Source: Peribacillus muralis | GTDB taxonomy: Bacteria > Bacillota > Bacilli > Bacillales > DSM-1321 | Assembly (NCBI RefSeq): GCF_001439925.1 | Contig: NZ_LMBV01000004.1 | Span: 357,081 to 421,080, forward strand | Length of the DNA stretch: 64,000 nucleotides | Direction: 5' to 3' | Part shown: positions 30,562 through 39,130 of the stretch, piece after piece | Numbering within the stretch: the stretch's first letter is position 1 | Layout of the letters: each line of letters opens with the position of its first letter | Made by a program: the position numbers and the translations under genes | The notes under the pieces: model-generated | The model's database searches: none | Told to the model about the DNA's origin: nothing | Seen by the model: the letters and a program-made list of their open reading frames with translations, nothing else

Positions 30562-32505
30562 ATGAGTGCAATCGCTGGCCTCTATCATTTAAACCATGAA
30601 CCGATCAATCTCCATCATGGAGAAATATTAATGAAGTCATTGCGGAAGTTCCCTGCCGATAGCATTCAAGTTTGGAATGATGAGCGCTTGCTTTTCGGTT
30701 GTCATAATCAATGGATTACACCAGAATCAGTGAATGAAACCTTACCATTTTATGATTATGACCGACAGTTGGCGATAACCGCCGATGCAATCATTGATAA
30801 TCGGGAAGAATTGTTTGAACGATTACAGATAAAGAACTCCGATCACCCTAATCTGACGGATAGTCAATTAATCCTGCTTGCCTATCATAAATGGGGAGAG
30901 GAAACGCCGAAGTATTTGGTTGGTGACTTTGTTTTCATGATATGGGATCAAAAACATCGAAAGTTATTCGGAGCACGGGACTTTTCAGGAAGTCGAACGC
31001 TATATTATTTCAAGAATGATGATAAATTGGCGTTTAGTACCACGATTGAACCGTTGCTTGATTTACCATATGCGGAAAAGAGATTGAACGAGGAATGGTT
31101 AGCCGAATTCTTGGCGATTCCGATTAATGTCGAATCGGTCGATCCTTCTTCCACCGTCTATCAGAACATCAAACAGATACCCCCTTCTCATTCAATGAAG
31201 GTCATTGACGGAACTGTAACGTTTTCCAGGTATTCGTTCATAAAAAAAGAAGAACAACTCAAATTAAACTCTGATGCCGAATATGAAGAAGCTTTCAGGG
31301 ATATTTACGATAAAGTGATACAATCCAAACTTCGATCAAACTATAATATTGGCTCACATTTGAGTGGCGGATTAGACTCAGGTTCCGTCGTTAGCTTTGC
31401 GGCCAAGGCGTTAGAAGCGAAAAAAAAACAATTATATACATATAGCTATATACCTGTCGAGGACTTTGTCGACTGGACACCGAGAAGCCGGTTGGCAGAT
31501 GAAAGACCTTTTATTTCATCAACCGTAGAATATGTAGGGAATATCAAAGCTCACTATTTGGATTTCAAGGATAAAAGCCCGTTTTCCGAGGTGGATGATT
31601 GGCTCGATGTTTTGGAAATGCCCTATAAATATTACGAAAACAGTTATTGGCTTAAAGGAATTTACGAGCATGCAGCACAAGAGGATATCAGGGTGCTTCT
31701 TAATGGGCAACGAGGAAACTGGACCATATCTTGGGGACATGCTTTAGACTATCAAGCTAGTTTATTGAAACAGTTTAAATGGATTCATCTTTTCAAAGAA
31801 TTACATTCATACAGCGAAAATCTTGGCGTGAAAAAATCGCGAATCATGGCTGCAGTCAGGAAAAAAGCTTTTCCATCATTTTATCGGCTCCTTTCTGCGG
31901 CTGAAGAGCCTTACCCGATGTTAATAAATCCTGGGTTCGCTCAAAAAACGAAGGTGTTGACAAAATTACAAGAACATAAAATAGATGTGAAAGGAGTAAT
32001 CCGAACGAACGTTTTTACCATGAAAGAAACTCAATTCCAACAATTATACTATTGGAATATAAATGGTAACATTTCGACGAAGCTATCTTTACGACATGCT
32101 ATCGCAGAGCGTGACCCAACAAACGACCTGCGTATCATCCAGTTTTGCAATTCCATTCCCGAGTCACAATACGTATTAAATGGACAAGATCGTTCGTTAA
32201 TAAGAAGGGCAACTAAGGGATATCTTCCTGACAATGTCCGACTCAATAATAAGACCCGTGGAATACAAGGATCGGACGGAATTCATAGAATGGCATCATC
32301 ATGGAATTCATTTATGGAAGAAATGCAGATTCTAAGTAAAGATGAGCACATGTCCGAATTCTTGAATATGGATGAAGTCAGAAAAGCACTGACGAGCATC
32401 GAACAAAACCCTCATCCCGAAAAAGTATTTGATGATGATTTCAGAGTATTAATGCGTACGTTAATCGTGTCACGATTCATAAAGAAACACTTTGAAGGGA
32501 GGTGA
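30562..32505 (+). CDS. Lasso-peptide macrolactam synthetase (cyclase, C protein; asparagine-synthase family)
   Basis: A 647-residue asparagine-synthetase-like enzyme. In lasso pathways this protein adenylates the side chain of the ring Asp/Glu and closes the macrolactam on the free N-terminus of the core. The N-terminal Ntn-hydrolase-like half starts MSAIAGL: residue 2 is Ser, so the Cys needed for glutamine hydrolysis is missing. The pyrophosphatase loop SGGLDSG begins at S268. AGGAGGAG at 30550-30557 sets ATG 30562 over in-frame TTG 30538. It precedes the precursor gene by only 4 bases. Confidence 0.9.
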   Translation: MSAIAGLYHLNHEPINLHHGEILMKSLRKFPADSIQVWNDERLLFGCHNQWITPESVNETLPFYDYDRQLAITADAIIDNREELFERLQIKNSDHPNLTDSQLILLAYHKWGEETPKYLVGDFVFMIWDQKHRKLFGARDFSGSRTLYYFKNDDKLAFSTTIEPLLDLPYAEKRLNEEWLAEFLAIPINVESVDPSSTVYQNIKQIPPSHSMKVIDGTVTFSRYSFIKKEEQLKLNSDAEYEEAFRDIYDKVIQSKLRSNYNIGSHLSGGLDSGSVVSFAAKALEAKKKQLYTYSYIPVEDFVDWTPRSRLADERPFISSTVEYVGNIKAHYLDFKDKSPFSEVDDWLDVLEMPYKYYENSYWLKGIYEHAAQEDIRVLLNGQRGNWTISWGHALDYQASLLKQFKWIHLFKELHSYSENLGVKKSRIMAAVRKKAFPSFYRLLSAAEEPYPMLINPGFAQKTKVLTKLQEHKIDVKGVIRTNVFTMKETQFQQLYYWNINGNISTKLSLRHAIAERDPTNDLRIIQFCNSIPESQYVLNGQDRSLIRRATKGYLPDNVRLNNKTRGIQGSDGIHRMASSWNSFMEEMQILSKDEHMSEFLNMDEVRKALTSIEQNPHPEKVFDDDFRVLMRTLIVSRFIKKHFEGR

Positions 32506-32509
32506 AACA

Positions 32510-32635
32510 ATGAAAAAGGAGTGGGAAAAACCAAAGTTAGAAATACTTAATGTTAACATGACAATGGCTGGACCAGGAAGGAGGCTTCCGGATGCGATAC
32601 AGCCAGATCCAGATGATCCGGTAAAATTCAGCTAA
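32510..32635 (+). CDS. Lasso-peptide precursor, paeninodin type
   Basis: A 41-residue precursor. Leader residues 1-19 contain the RRE-recognition pattern WEKPKLEIL (W5, P8, L10) and Thr18 at position -2, both hallmarks of lasso leaders. The core, residues 20-41, opens AGPGRRLPDAI and ends DPVKFS. Ala20 and Asp28 (core positions 1 and 9) would form the ring. From memory it matches paeninodin closely (AGPG..., PDA.QPDPD). The terminal Ser41 is the expected phosphorylation site for the adjacent kinase. The ribosome site GGGAGGTG lies inside the end of the cyclase gene. The gene is too short for standard ORF cut-offs. Confidence 0.92.
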   Translation: MKKEWEKPKLEILNVNMTMAGPGRRLPDAIQPDPDDPVKFS

Positions 32636-32653
32636 ATTTAATTAAAGATGCAT

Positions 32654-32691
32654 ACCCTTATACAAGGAAAGCCTGTGTAAGGGTTTCTTTT
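32654..32691 (+). terminator. Attenuating hairpin after the lasso precursor
   Basis: ACCCTTATACAAG pairs with CTGTGTAAGGGT (imperfect), followed by TTCTTTT. It sits between precursor and kinase inside an otherwise continuous operon. Partial termination here would give more precursor transcript than downstream enzyme transcript. Confidence 0.7.
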
Positions 32692-32722
32692 GACAATCAG
32701 GTTATGTTTGGAGTGAAGCAGA

Positions 32723-33643
32723 ATGTTAAGCACGGATAAAACGTATGCGTACACCACATTTGGATTAACTGTAGCAAGTGATATTCCCCTCCCTGAATTA
32801 GAAAAAGCCACTGGTCAAGAAGCTGATGTTACAATCAGGCGTCAAGACTTATCAAATGAGTGGGGTGAAACAGATCCCTTGGACCGGAAAGGTTTCATCG
32901 TGGACAAGAACCGGGTCATGTTCGAGGTACCTGAATTGGCCGTATTCTTAATAGAAGAAGGGAAAACGATCACTGTATCATTCTATGAAGCTGGAAATGA
33001 AAATAAGGTCCGGTTATATCTATTAGGAAGTTGCATGGGGATAGTATTGATGCAAAGAAAAATACTGACCTTACATGGGAGTGCAATCGCGATTGATGGG
33101 AAGGCTTATGTTTTTATCGGTGAGTCAGGTGCAGGTAAATCAACCCTTGCTTCTTCTTTCATGAAGAAAGGATATAAGCTGTTAAGTGATGATCTTATCG
33201 CTCTTTCATTGAAGGAAGGCGCACCTTTGGTCACACCATCGTATCCGCAACAGAAATTATGGTTGGAAAGCATCCATGCATTCGAAATGAAAGAGACCGA
33301 TTACGAACCATTATTCGATAGGATCACAAAGTTTTCGATACCAGTGCAAGCTGATTTTCAAAACACGCCATTGCCACTTGGAGGGATATTCGAGCTAGCC
33401 TGCGAGAATATAGGAGCGATTCAGCTTCAGCCTATAAAAAAACTACATAGACTACAAGTATTGCATAAGCATACCTATAGACGGTCCATTATGGAAAGGA
33501 TGGGCATGATGGCCTGGCATTTTACATACTGTGCCGAATGCTTACAATCCGTTTCAATTCACCGAATAATCCGGCCAACCTCTGCGTTCACTGCCCATGA
33601 TCTTGTAGATGCCATCACTCATGTTATTCAAGGGAGGAAATAG
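32723..33643 (+). CDS. Lasso-peptide tailoring kinase (HPr-kinase-like)
   Basis: A 306-residue kinase of the HPr kinase/phosphorylase superfamily as found in paeninodin-type clusters. Walker A GESGAGKST begins at G133, and the downstream LLSDDLIAL aspartates fit the catalytic/Mg site of HprK. The N-terminal 120 residues are a lasso-specific domain. Known relatives phosphorylate the hydroxyl of the last serine of the precursor core, matching Ser41 here. GGAGTG lies 7 bases before the ATG. Confidence 0.88.
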   Translation: MLSTDKTYAYTTFGLTVASDIPLPELEKATGQEADVTIRRQDLSNEWGETDPLDRKGFIVDKNRVMFEVPELAVFLIEEGKTITVSFYEAGNENKVRLYLLGSCMGIVLMQRKILTLHGSAIAIDGKAYVFIGESGAGKSTLASSFMKKGYKLLSDDLIALSLKEGAPLVTPSYPQQKLWLESIHAFEMKETDYEPLFDRITKFSIPVQADFQNTPLPLGGIFELACENIGAIQLQPIKKLHRLQVLHKHTYRRSIMERMGMMAWHFTYCAECLQSVSIHRIIRPTSAFTAHDLVDAITHVIQGRK

Positions 33644-33646
33644 GTA

Positions 33647-33946
33647 ATGATAGAATCAGCCGTGTTTTCAAAAAATAAGGTCGTCACGCAAAAAAAAGGC
33701 ATTATTGTCAGCAATATGGATGGGGAAATCGTCATGCTAAGCATTGACAAAGGCAATTATTACAATTTGGGCGTGCTGGGTGGTGACATTTGGAGTCTGA
33801 TAGAAGAACCAATAAGAATTGGTGATTTGATTAATAAATTGATGTCTGATTATGAAGTGCAACAACAAGAATGCGAGGAAGAAGTGATATCTTTCATTAG
33901 TGATTTATATGCCGAGGGGTTAATTCTCTTATTAGATGACATGTAA
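33647..33946 (+). CDS. Lasso B1 protein (PqqD-like leader-recognition element)
   Basis: A 99-residue PqqD/RRE-fold protein that binds the precursor leader and presents it to the protease and cyclase. The typical pattern is visible: three N-terminal strands (KGIIVSNMDGEIVMLSIDKGNYYNLG), then IWSLIEEP and C-terminal helices ending DLYAEGLILLL. The start follows the kinase stop by 3 bases, so the two are probably translationally coupled. Confidence 0.9.
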   Translation: MIESAVFSKNKVVTQKKGIIVSNMDGEIVMLSIDKGNYYNLGVLGGDIWSLIEEPIRIGDLINKLMSDYEVQQQECEEEVISFISDLYAEGLILLLDDM

Positions 33947-33973
33947 TAAAACATTCACATATAGGGGTATAAA

Positions 33974-34429
33974 ATGAAACTTTCTAAAAAAATACACACA
34001 TTTCTATCTATCAAGTGGAGTACGAAGCGTTTATTAATAGAAGCTTTATTTTTTTTGGCATTCGGGCGTATTTTTAAAATGATTCCATTCGTGAAGGGCA
34101 CTCGATTATTAGGAAAACATATGGAAGAAACAGCGTATTCGATAAGTACTTTAAATACGGCAACCGCCAAGAATATATCGAATGCCATCCATATCATGAG
34201 CCGTTATACATTCTGGGAAAGCCAATGCTTGGTAAAGGCGGTGGCTGGAATGAAAATGCTCGAAAGAAGAGGCATCGATAGTACCCTTTATTTAGGGACG
34301 ACAAAAAACCAACAAGGCGAATTAATTGCTCATGCATGGTTACGGAGTGGTTCGTATTACGTAACGGGAGCAGAAGAAATGGCTAAATTCATCGTTGTAG
34401 GCACATTTGCTAAAACAAAAAAAGCTTAA
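33974..34429 (+). CDS. Lasso B2 protein (transglutaminase-like leader peptidase)
   Basis: A 151-residue cysteine protease of the lasso B2 family that cuts the leader after Thr-Met to free the core amine for cyclisation. The catalytic Cys85 lies in ESQCLVKA and His120 in AHAWLRSG. With the separate B1 protein it reconstitutes the split B enzyme of Gram-positive lasso systems. The ATG has GGGG about 7 bases upstream. Confidence 0.88.
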   Translation: MKLSKKIHTFLSIKWSTKRLLIEALFFLAFGRIFKMIPFVKGTRLLGKHMEETAYSISTLNTATAKNISNAIHIMSRYTFWESQCLVKAVAGMKMLERRGIDSTLYLGTTKNQQGELIAHAWLRSGSYYVTGAEEMAKFIVVGTFAKTKKA

Positions 34430-34443
34430 AAAGAGGGAATTAA

Positions 34444-35619
34444 ATGAATGATGAAACGGCAATCGTAACTTCAAGCATGTCCAATGAATTGAAGTTTTTA
34501 TTGAAATGTCTGAGCGATGAAAAGAATAATCAAGCTCCACAAGGTAATGAGCCAAGTCTTGATTGGAATTTGTTCTTGAAACTTGCCCGGCATCACCGGG
34601 TATACCCACTTATTTATACGAAACTAAAATCCGCATCATATATTCCTGCTCCCATTATCCAATCGATGTTCTACGATTATCAAAAAAACACCTTTAAAAT
34701 GTTAAAGCTAACTGGTGAAATCGAAAAAATTTCCCGGATGGTTGTTGAAAACGATATTTCAACGATTTTTTTGAAAGGGCCGATTCTCGCAGCTGACTTA
34801 TATGGGGAAATATCACAAAGGACATCAAGTGATATAGATATTTTGGTTGACATCGATGATCTCGAAAAGATCGAAGGCCTGTTAATTCATATGGGATATG
34901 CGAAAGACGAATATATAGAAACCGTATTGAATGATTGGAAATGGCGTCATCATCATTTAGTTTTTTTTCATCCTGAAAACCAGGTTAAACTGGAGATTCA
35001 TTGGCGTTTGAATCCCGGCCCAGCAAAAGAGCCGCCATTCTCTGAATTATGGCAAAGAAAACAGGTTAGCTCCCTAACCACCTCCTATCCGATATATGGT
35101 TTAGGGAATGAAGATCTCTTTTTATTCTTGATCTCACACGGGGCACGTCATGGATGGTCACGCCTGCGATGGTTAGTGGATATCGATCGGCTCTATAAAA
35201 AAGACTTGGATTGGGACAGAATCAATACACTTTTGCAAAAATATCAATTCATGCATGTAGCAGGCCAAACGTTGGTTTTATCTTCGCATCTATTACATAC
35301 GCCTTTACAGGATGCGGCAAAACAACTTACATTACACGCCCGTTCCAATCGATTGGCGCAAGAGGCACTATTTTATATACAGCAATTCATTAATCTTCAC
35401 GATGAACCACTGCCTAAGGATATTGCTCAATATCATAAAAAACACCTATTTGCACTTATGTCATTTAAGAATAAAGTGTTATTCATCCTAAGCTTTCTGC
35501 ATCCATATTTCGAGGATACAAAAACCTTGCCGTTGCCTCAAAGGTTGCATTTTTTATATTTTCCATTGCGGCCTTTTTTATGGTTTTGGAGAAAAACAAG
35601 AATACAAGAAATGTCATAG
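34444..35619 (+). CDS. Lasso-cluster nucleotidyltransferase-family tailoring protein
   Basis: A 391-residue protein of the nucleotidyltransferase family recurrent in paeninodin-like clusters. The NTase core is IFLKGPILAADLYGE, then the metal-binding SSDIDILVD. A helical C-terminal half follows. A homologue from the pseudomycoidin cluster has been linked, to my recollection, to an additional modification of the phosphorylated peptide; the chemistry should be treated as open. GAGGG precedes the ATG. It sits between the peptidase and exporter with gaps under 20 bases. Confidence 0.82.
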   Translation: MNDETAIVTSSMSNELKFLLKCLSDEKNNQAPQGNEPSLDWNLFLKLARHHRVYPLIYTKLKSASYIPAPIIQSMFYDYQKNTFKMLKLTGEIEKISRMVVENDISTIFLKGPILAADLYGEISQRTSSDIDILVDIDDLEKIEGLLIHMGYAKDEYIETVLNDWKWRHHHLVFFHPENQVKLEIHWRLNPGPAKEPPFSELWQRKQVSSLTTSYPIYGLGNEDLFLFLISHGARHGWSRLRWLVDIDRLYKKDLDWDRINTLLQKYQFMHVAGQTLVLSSHLLHTPLQDAAKQLTLHARSNRLAQEALFYIQQFINLHDEPLPKDIAQYHKKHLFALMSFKNKVLFILSFLHPYFEDTKTLPLPQRLHFLYFPLRPFLWFWRKTRIQEMS

Positions 35620-35628
35620 GAGGGTAAG

Positions 35629-37410
35629 ATGGAACATCTTTGGTTCTTTTTCAAGCGGTTATATCATTTCTCGGGTAAGATTCTTTTCATCAATATGCTT
35701 GGAATGGTCATTGTAAGCTTAATGGACAGTGTCGCTATCCTTTTATTAGTCCCAATGATAGGTGTTAGTGGAATTATCGATATAGATCTATCAAGCAATC
35801 TTCCTGCAATGTTTTCATGGATCGTCGAGATACCTAAAATGACAAGCTTGACCATTATTTTAGGGTTTTATATCGTGTTAGTCATTTTCCAGAACGTTTT
35901 GCATCGTAATCTGACAATCCGTGACGTGAGGATCCAGCAGGAGTATAGCAGTCATGTAAGGGTGGAATTGTATCAGTCCTTATTACATGCAAATTGGGAA
36001 TTCTTTATAAAAACGAGGAAATCGGATGTTATAAATGTCATGACCAACGATTTAGCAAGAGTAAGTGCAGGAATCAATCTGATCCTACAATTATTGGCTT
36101 CCGTCATCTTCACCCTCATTCAAATTGGAGTGGCTTTTTGGCTGGCTCCGAAAATTACGTTGTTCGTATTGGCTGCAGGCTTGCTGCTTGCCATATTCTC
36201 AAGGAAGTTCATTCGAAAAGCGAAGTCATTAGGAGGCAAAACCTCTCAGTTAGCTCTTATGTATCTAGCAAGTGTAACGGACCAGATCAATGGAATCAAG
36301 GATATAAAAAGCTATCATTTAGAGAAATCACATGTGAATTGGATCCGTTCCTTAACTAAAGAAATGAATGAGGAACAAGTGGAATATATCAAGCTGAACA
36401 CTACCTCCCAATTATCCTATAAGGTGTCTTCTGCACTATTAATAGCATCATTCGTTTTTTTATCGATTACCCTTTTTGCCGCTCAACAGCAGGAATTGCT
36501 GCTCATCTTGCTTATTTTTTCTAGATTATGGCCTAGATTCACAGGCATCCAAGGGAATTTGGAACATATATCATCAACGATTCCAGCTTTCAAATCGATT
36601 CTGAAAATGGAGAGTGAAGCAAAAATTCACGAGGAAGGAGGTAAAATCAAGGGCGAGATGCCAATGGCTATGAAACGAAAACTGGAGGTCCAAGGTCTTT
36701 CTTTTCGGTATAACAAAACTGAAACGGACTGTACATTGCGAAATATCAATCTAGCGATACCGGCGAACAAGATGACGGCCATTGTCGGTCCATCAGGCGC
36801 AGGTAAAAGCACATTAATCGATTTACTGATGGGGCTCATGCTCCCTGACAAAGGAAAAATCATCCTCGATGGCAAGCTGCTTTCCAGTCAGGATATAACC
36901 GGTTTAAGAAGATCGATTAGCTACGTTTCCCAAGATCCATTTTTATTCAATGGAAGTATTAAGGAAAACATGCTGATGGTCGATCCACAAGCGAGTGATC
37001 AACAAATATGGGAGGCTTTGGCGTTTTCCGATGCTGCAGATTTTGTACTTGAATTGCCTCATAATCTGGAGACGATCATTGGGGACAGAGGGATCAGGTT
37101 ATCTGGTGGCGAACGACAAAGGCTAGTATTAGCTAGAGCCATTTTACGTAAGCCTTCCATATTGATATTGGACGAAGCGACAAGCGCCCTAGACAATGAC
37201 ACAGAAGCCAAAATTCAAAGGGCGATCGAAAATTTGCAGGGCAGCATGACCATCATCGTCATTGCCCACCGCTTAAGCACCATAAGGAATGCAGATCAGG
37301 TCATCGTCCTGGAAAAGGGTGAAATTTTACAAAATGGTGATTATAAGGTATTGGCCCGGGAAAAAGGTTTATTTAAACAATTATTAACAAGAGAAGTGGA
37401 AATAATGTAA
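35629..37410 (+). CDS. Lasso-peptide ABC exporter (D protein)
   Basis: A 593-residue half-transporter with an N-terminal six-helix membrane domain (to about residue 300) and a C-terminal ATPase. Walker A GPSGAGKST begins at G387, followed by signature LSGGERQR and Walker B ILILDEATSALD. It exports the finished lasso peptide and may confer self-immunity. There is no peptidase domain, which agrees with leader removal by the B2 protein. It is the last gene of the lasso operon; GGAGGG precedes the ATG. Confidence 0.9.
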   Translation: MEHLWFFFKRLYHFSGKILFINMLGMVIVSLMDSVAILLLVPMIGVSGIIDIDLSSNLPAMFSWIVEIPKMTSLTIILGFYIVLVIFQNVLHRNLTIRDVRIQQEYSSHVRVELYQSLLHANWEFFIKTRKSDVINVMTNDLARVSAGINLILQLLASVIFTLIQIGVAFWLAPKITLFVLAAGLLLAIFSRKFIRKAKSLGGKTSQLALMYLASVTDQINGIKDIKSYHLEKSHVNWIRSLTKEMNEEQVEYIKLNTTSQLSYKVSSALLIASFVFLSITLFAAQQQELLLILLIFSRLWPRFTGIQGNLEHISSTIPAFKSILKMESEAKIHEEGGKIKGEMPMAMKRKLEVQGLSFRYNKTETDCTLRNINLAIPANKMTAIVGPSGAGKSTLIDLLMGLMLPDKGKIILDGKLLSSQDITGLRRSISYVSQDPFLFNGSIKENMLMVDPQASDQQIWEALAFSDAADFVLELPHNLETIIGDRGIRLSGGERQRLVLARAILRKPSILILDEATSALDNDTEAKIQRAIENLQGSMTIIVIAHRLSTIRNADQVIVLEKGEILQNGDYKVLAREKGLFKQLLTREVEIM

Positions 37411-37454
37411 CCGATTTGTTCATGAAATAATTCTAAAATAAATGTTATAAGCTG

Positions 37455-37483
37455 TTGACTCGTTCTTTATAAAGAACTAAAAT
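37455..37483 (+). promoter_or_regulatory. eps promoter with SinR-type operator filling the spacer
   Basis: TTGACT (-35, 37455-37460) and TAAAAT (-10, 37478-37483) are exactly 17 bases apart. The spacer is one base plus the perfect palindrome GTTCTTTATAAAGAAC (37462-37477), two inverted SinR half-sites. A bound repressor would exclude RNA polymerase directly. Confidence 0.8.
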
Positions 37484-37557
37484 AAGGATATACTCATAGG
37501 ACTTTAACAGCGCAAAAAAAAAAACGCATCATTCTCCAAGGTGAGATCTATGTTGCG

Positions 37558-37581
37558 GTTCTCTTGTTCTTAATAAAGAAA
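37558..37581. promoter_or_regulatory. Second SinR-type operator cluster before epsA
   Basis: GTTCTCT at 37558-37564 is an exact SinR half-site. It is followed by the degenerate pair GTTCTTA-AT-AAAGAAA at 37566-37581. The cluster ends 24 bases before the epsA start, about 75-100 bases past the promoter. Confidence 0.6.
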
Positions 37582-37605
37582 AGTTTAGATGGAAAAGGTG
37601 GTTCA

Positions 37606-38355
37606 ATGACAAATTACACGAAAAGGAACTTTGAATATCAACAGCCTGCAAAAGAGATAAATGTTAAAGAACTGATTGGAATCATAAGCAGGCGTTTCTG
37701 GATCGTCATTATCGTCACATTATTATTCCTGTTAGCTGGTTATTTAAAAACATTAACGACTACCTCTCTTTACCAATCATCTACGAGAATTATCATTGAA
37801 GCCAACCAAGATAAAATGAAAACCCTGCAGGTCATCATAAAAGATCCTACCGTTTTACAAAAAGTTATTAATGAAATGGAATTATCACTGTCACCGGAAG
37901 CATTGGCTGGGGCTATCAATGTGACCAGTGTAGAAGATTCAGAGGTTGTCAGCATCAGCGCTACGTCATCCGACCCTTATCTGGCAGCGGAGATAGCCAA
38001 TACGACAGCTAGAGTGTTTAAAGCTGAAGCTCCCCAAATCGTCGATTTTAAAAAAATACGAAACTTATCTCCAGCCAAGGTTAACGTAGTACCGATTAAT
38101 GGAGACAATTACGGAACCATCATTAAGAGCGGAATCATCGGGTTGTTTTTGGGCATTGGACTGACATTTCTTTTGAATTCATTGGATTACACAATCCGTA
38201 ATGAACAAGAAGTAGAAGAAATCATCGGTTTTCCAGTAATAGGACATGTCTCGAAAATGAATAAGAAAAATTCGAATATCAGCAGAAAAAATATTGAAAA
38301 AATCAAAGAAGTACAGCAAGCTAAACATTCAAAAGAAACGAGAATCGAATTATGA
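37606..38355 (+). CDS. epsA: Polysaccharide copolymerase / BY-kinase modulator (EpsA-like)
   Basis: A 249-residue Wzz/CapA-type membrane protein. Helices at about residues 28-48 and 168-188 flank an external domain, and a cytosolic tail (EVEEIIGFPVIGHVSK) activates the partner tyrosine kinase. ATG 37606 has AAAGGTGG upstream; the in-frame start at 37564 would overlap the operator. It is first gene of the eps operon, overlapped by the ribosome site of the kinase gene. Confidence 0.85.
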   Translation: MTNYTKRNFEYQQPAKEINVKELIGIISRRFWIVIIVTLLFLLAGYLKTLTTTSLYQSSTRIIIEANQDKMKTLQVIIKDPTVLQKVINEMELSLSPEALAGAINVTSVEDSEVVSISATSSDPYLAAEIANTTARVFKAEAPQIVDFKKIRNLSPAKVNVVPINGDNYGTIIKSGIIGLFLGIGLTFLLNSLDYTIRNEQEVEEIIGFPVIGHVSKMNKKNSNISRKNIEKIKEVQQAKHSKETRIEL

Positions 38356-38365
38356 GGTGGTTAGC

Positions 38366-39064
38366 GTGTCGATTCATAAGCAAACGTATAAGGATAAGCT
38401 AAAAAAAAGGAATCTTGTTGCCTATTCAAGTCCGGATTCATTAATCTCCGAACAATATAGGACGATACGTACAAATATTAAGTTTTCCTCCGTATCGAAA
38501 AAAAGGAATATCATCATGATTACCTCTCCAACATCTGCGGAGGGAAAATCTACCACTGCGGCCAATCTGGCCGTTTCAATGGCCCAAAATAAAGAGAAGG
38601 TTTTATTAATAGATGCCAATTTAAGAAATCCAGCGATTCACTCGATTTTCAAGGTACCCAATAAATCCGGATTGACCAATATCCTTTCCGGTTTATCAAC
38701 ACTTGAAAACACAATATTCAGGACCGGAATGGGAGAGTTGGATGTGCTGACAAGCGGCCCGATCCCTTTCAATCCAGGAGAGATAATCGGCTTGCCAGCC
38801 ATGCAGGAATTTCTGATCCAGTGTGAAGAGAATTACGATATTATCCTGATTGACTCGCCTTCAATACTGGAGGTTACCGATACAAAGATCTTAGCGGATT
38901 ATTGCCACGGCATCATACTTGTATTCAATAGCGGAAAAACAGAGATAAAAAAGGCATTAGCGACGAAAAGGATCCTACAATTTGTTGAAGATAAAATTAT
39001 CGGGGTCGTATTGAACGAAAACCCAGAAACCCGGTTAACGAATTTACTTAAGAAAATTCTCTAA
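38366..39064 (+). CDS. epsB: Bacterial tyrosine kinase (EpsB-like, CpsD/CapB family)
   Basis: A 232-residue BY-kinase. Walker A is SPTSAEGKSTTAANLA. The Walker A' motif is LLIDANLRNP, where the usual acidic residue of DADLR is Asn. Walker B is IILIDSP. The C-terminus (ENPETRLTNLLKKIL) lacks the tyrosine cluster that BY-kinases normally autophosphorylate. It works with EpsA to control polymer synthesis. The start is GTG 38366 with GAGGTGG 5 bases ahead; an upstream in-frame extension overlaps epsA and is rejected. Confidence 0.87.
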   Translation: MSIHKQTYKDKLKKRNLVAYSSPDSLISEQYRTIRTNIKFSSVSKKRNIIMITSPTSAEGKSTTAANLAVSMAQNKEKVLLIDANLRNPAIHSIFKVPNKSGLTNILSGLSTLENTIFRTGMGELDVLTSGPIPFNPGEIIGLPAMQEFLIQCEENYDIILIDSPSILEVTDTKILADYCHGIILVFNSGKTEIKKALATKRILQFVEDKIIGVVLNENPETRLTNLLKKIL

Positions 39065-39088
39065 AGATGGCTATTTTTTTATACCAAT

Positions 39089-39104
39089 GTTCTTTATTGT
39101 GAAC
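39089..39104. promoter_or_regulatory. SinR-like site between epsB and epsC
   Basis: GTTCTTTATTGTGAAC keeps the outer GTTC/GAAC arms and one full half-site (GTTCTTT). TACAAT at 39117-39122 could be the -10 of an internal promoter, but its -35 is poor. Confidence 0.4.
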
Positions 39105-39130
39105 GATACATTAGATTACAATAATAACTG

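Noticed and set aside
30562..32505. True asparagine synthetase
   Set aside because: The glutaminase Cys2 is replaced by Ser and the gene is embedded in a lasso cluster next to the precursor.
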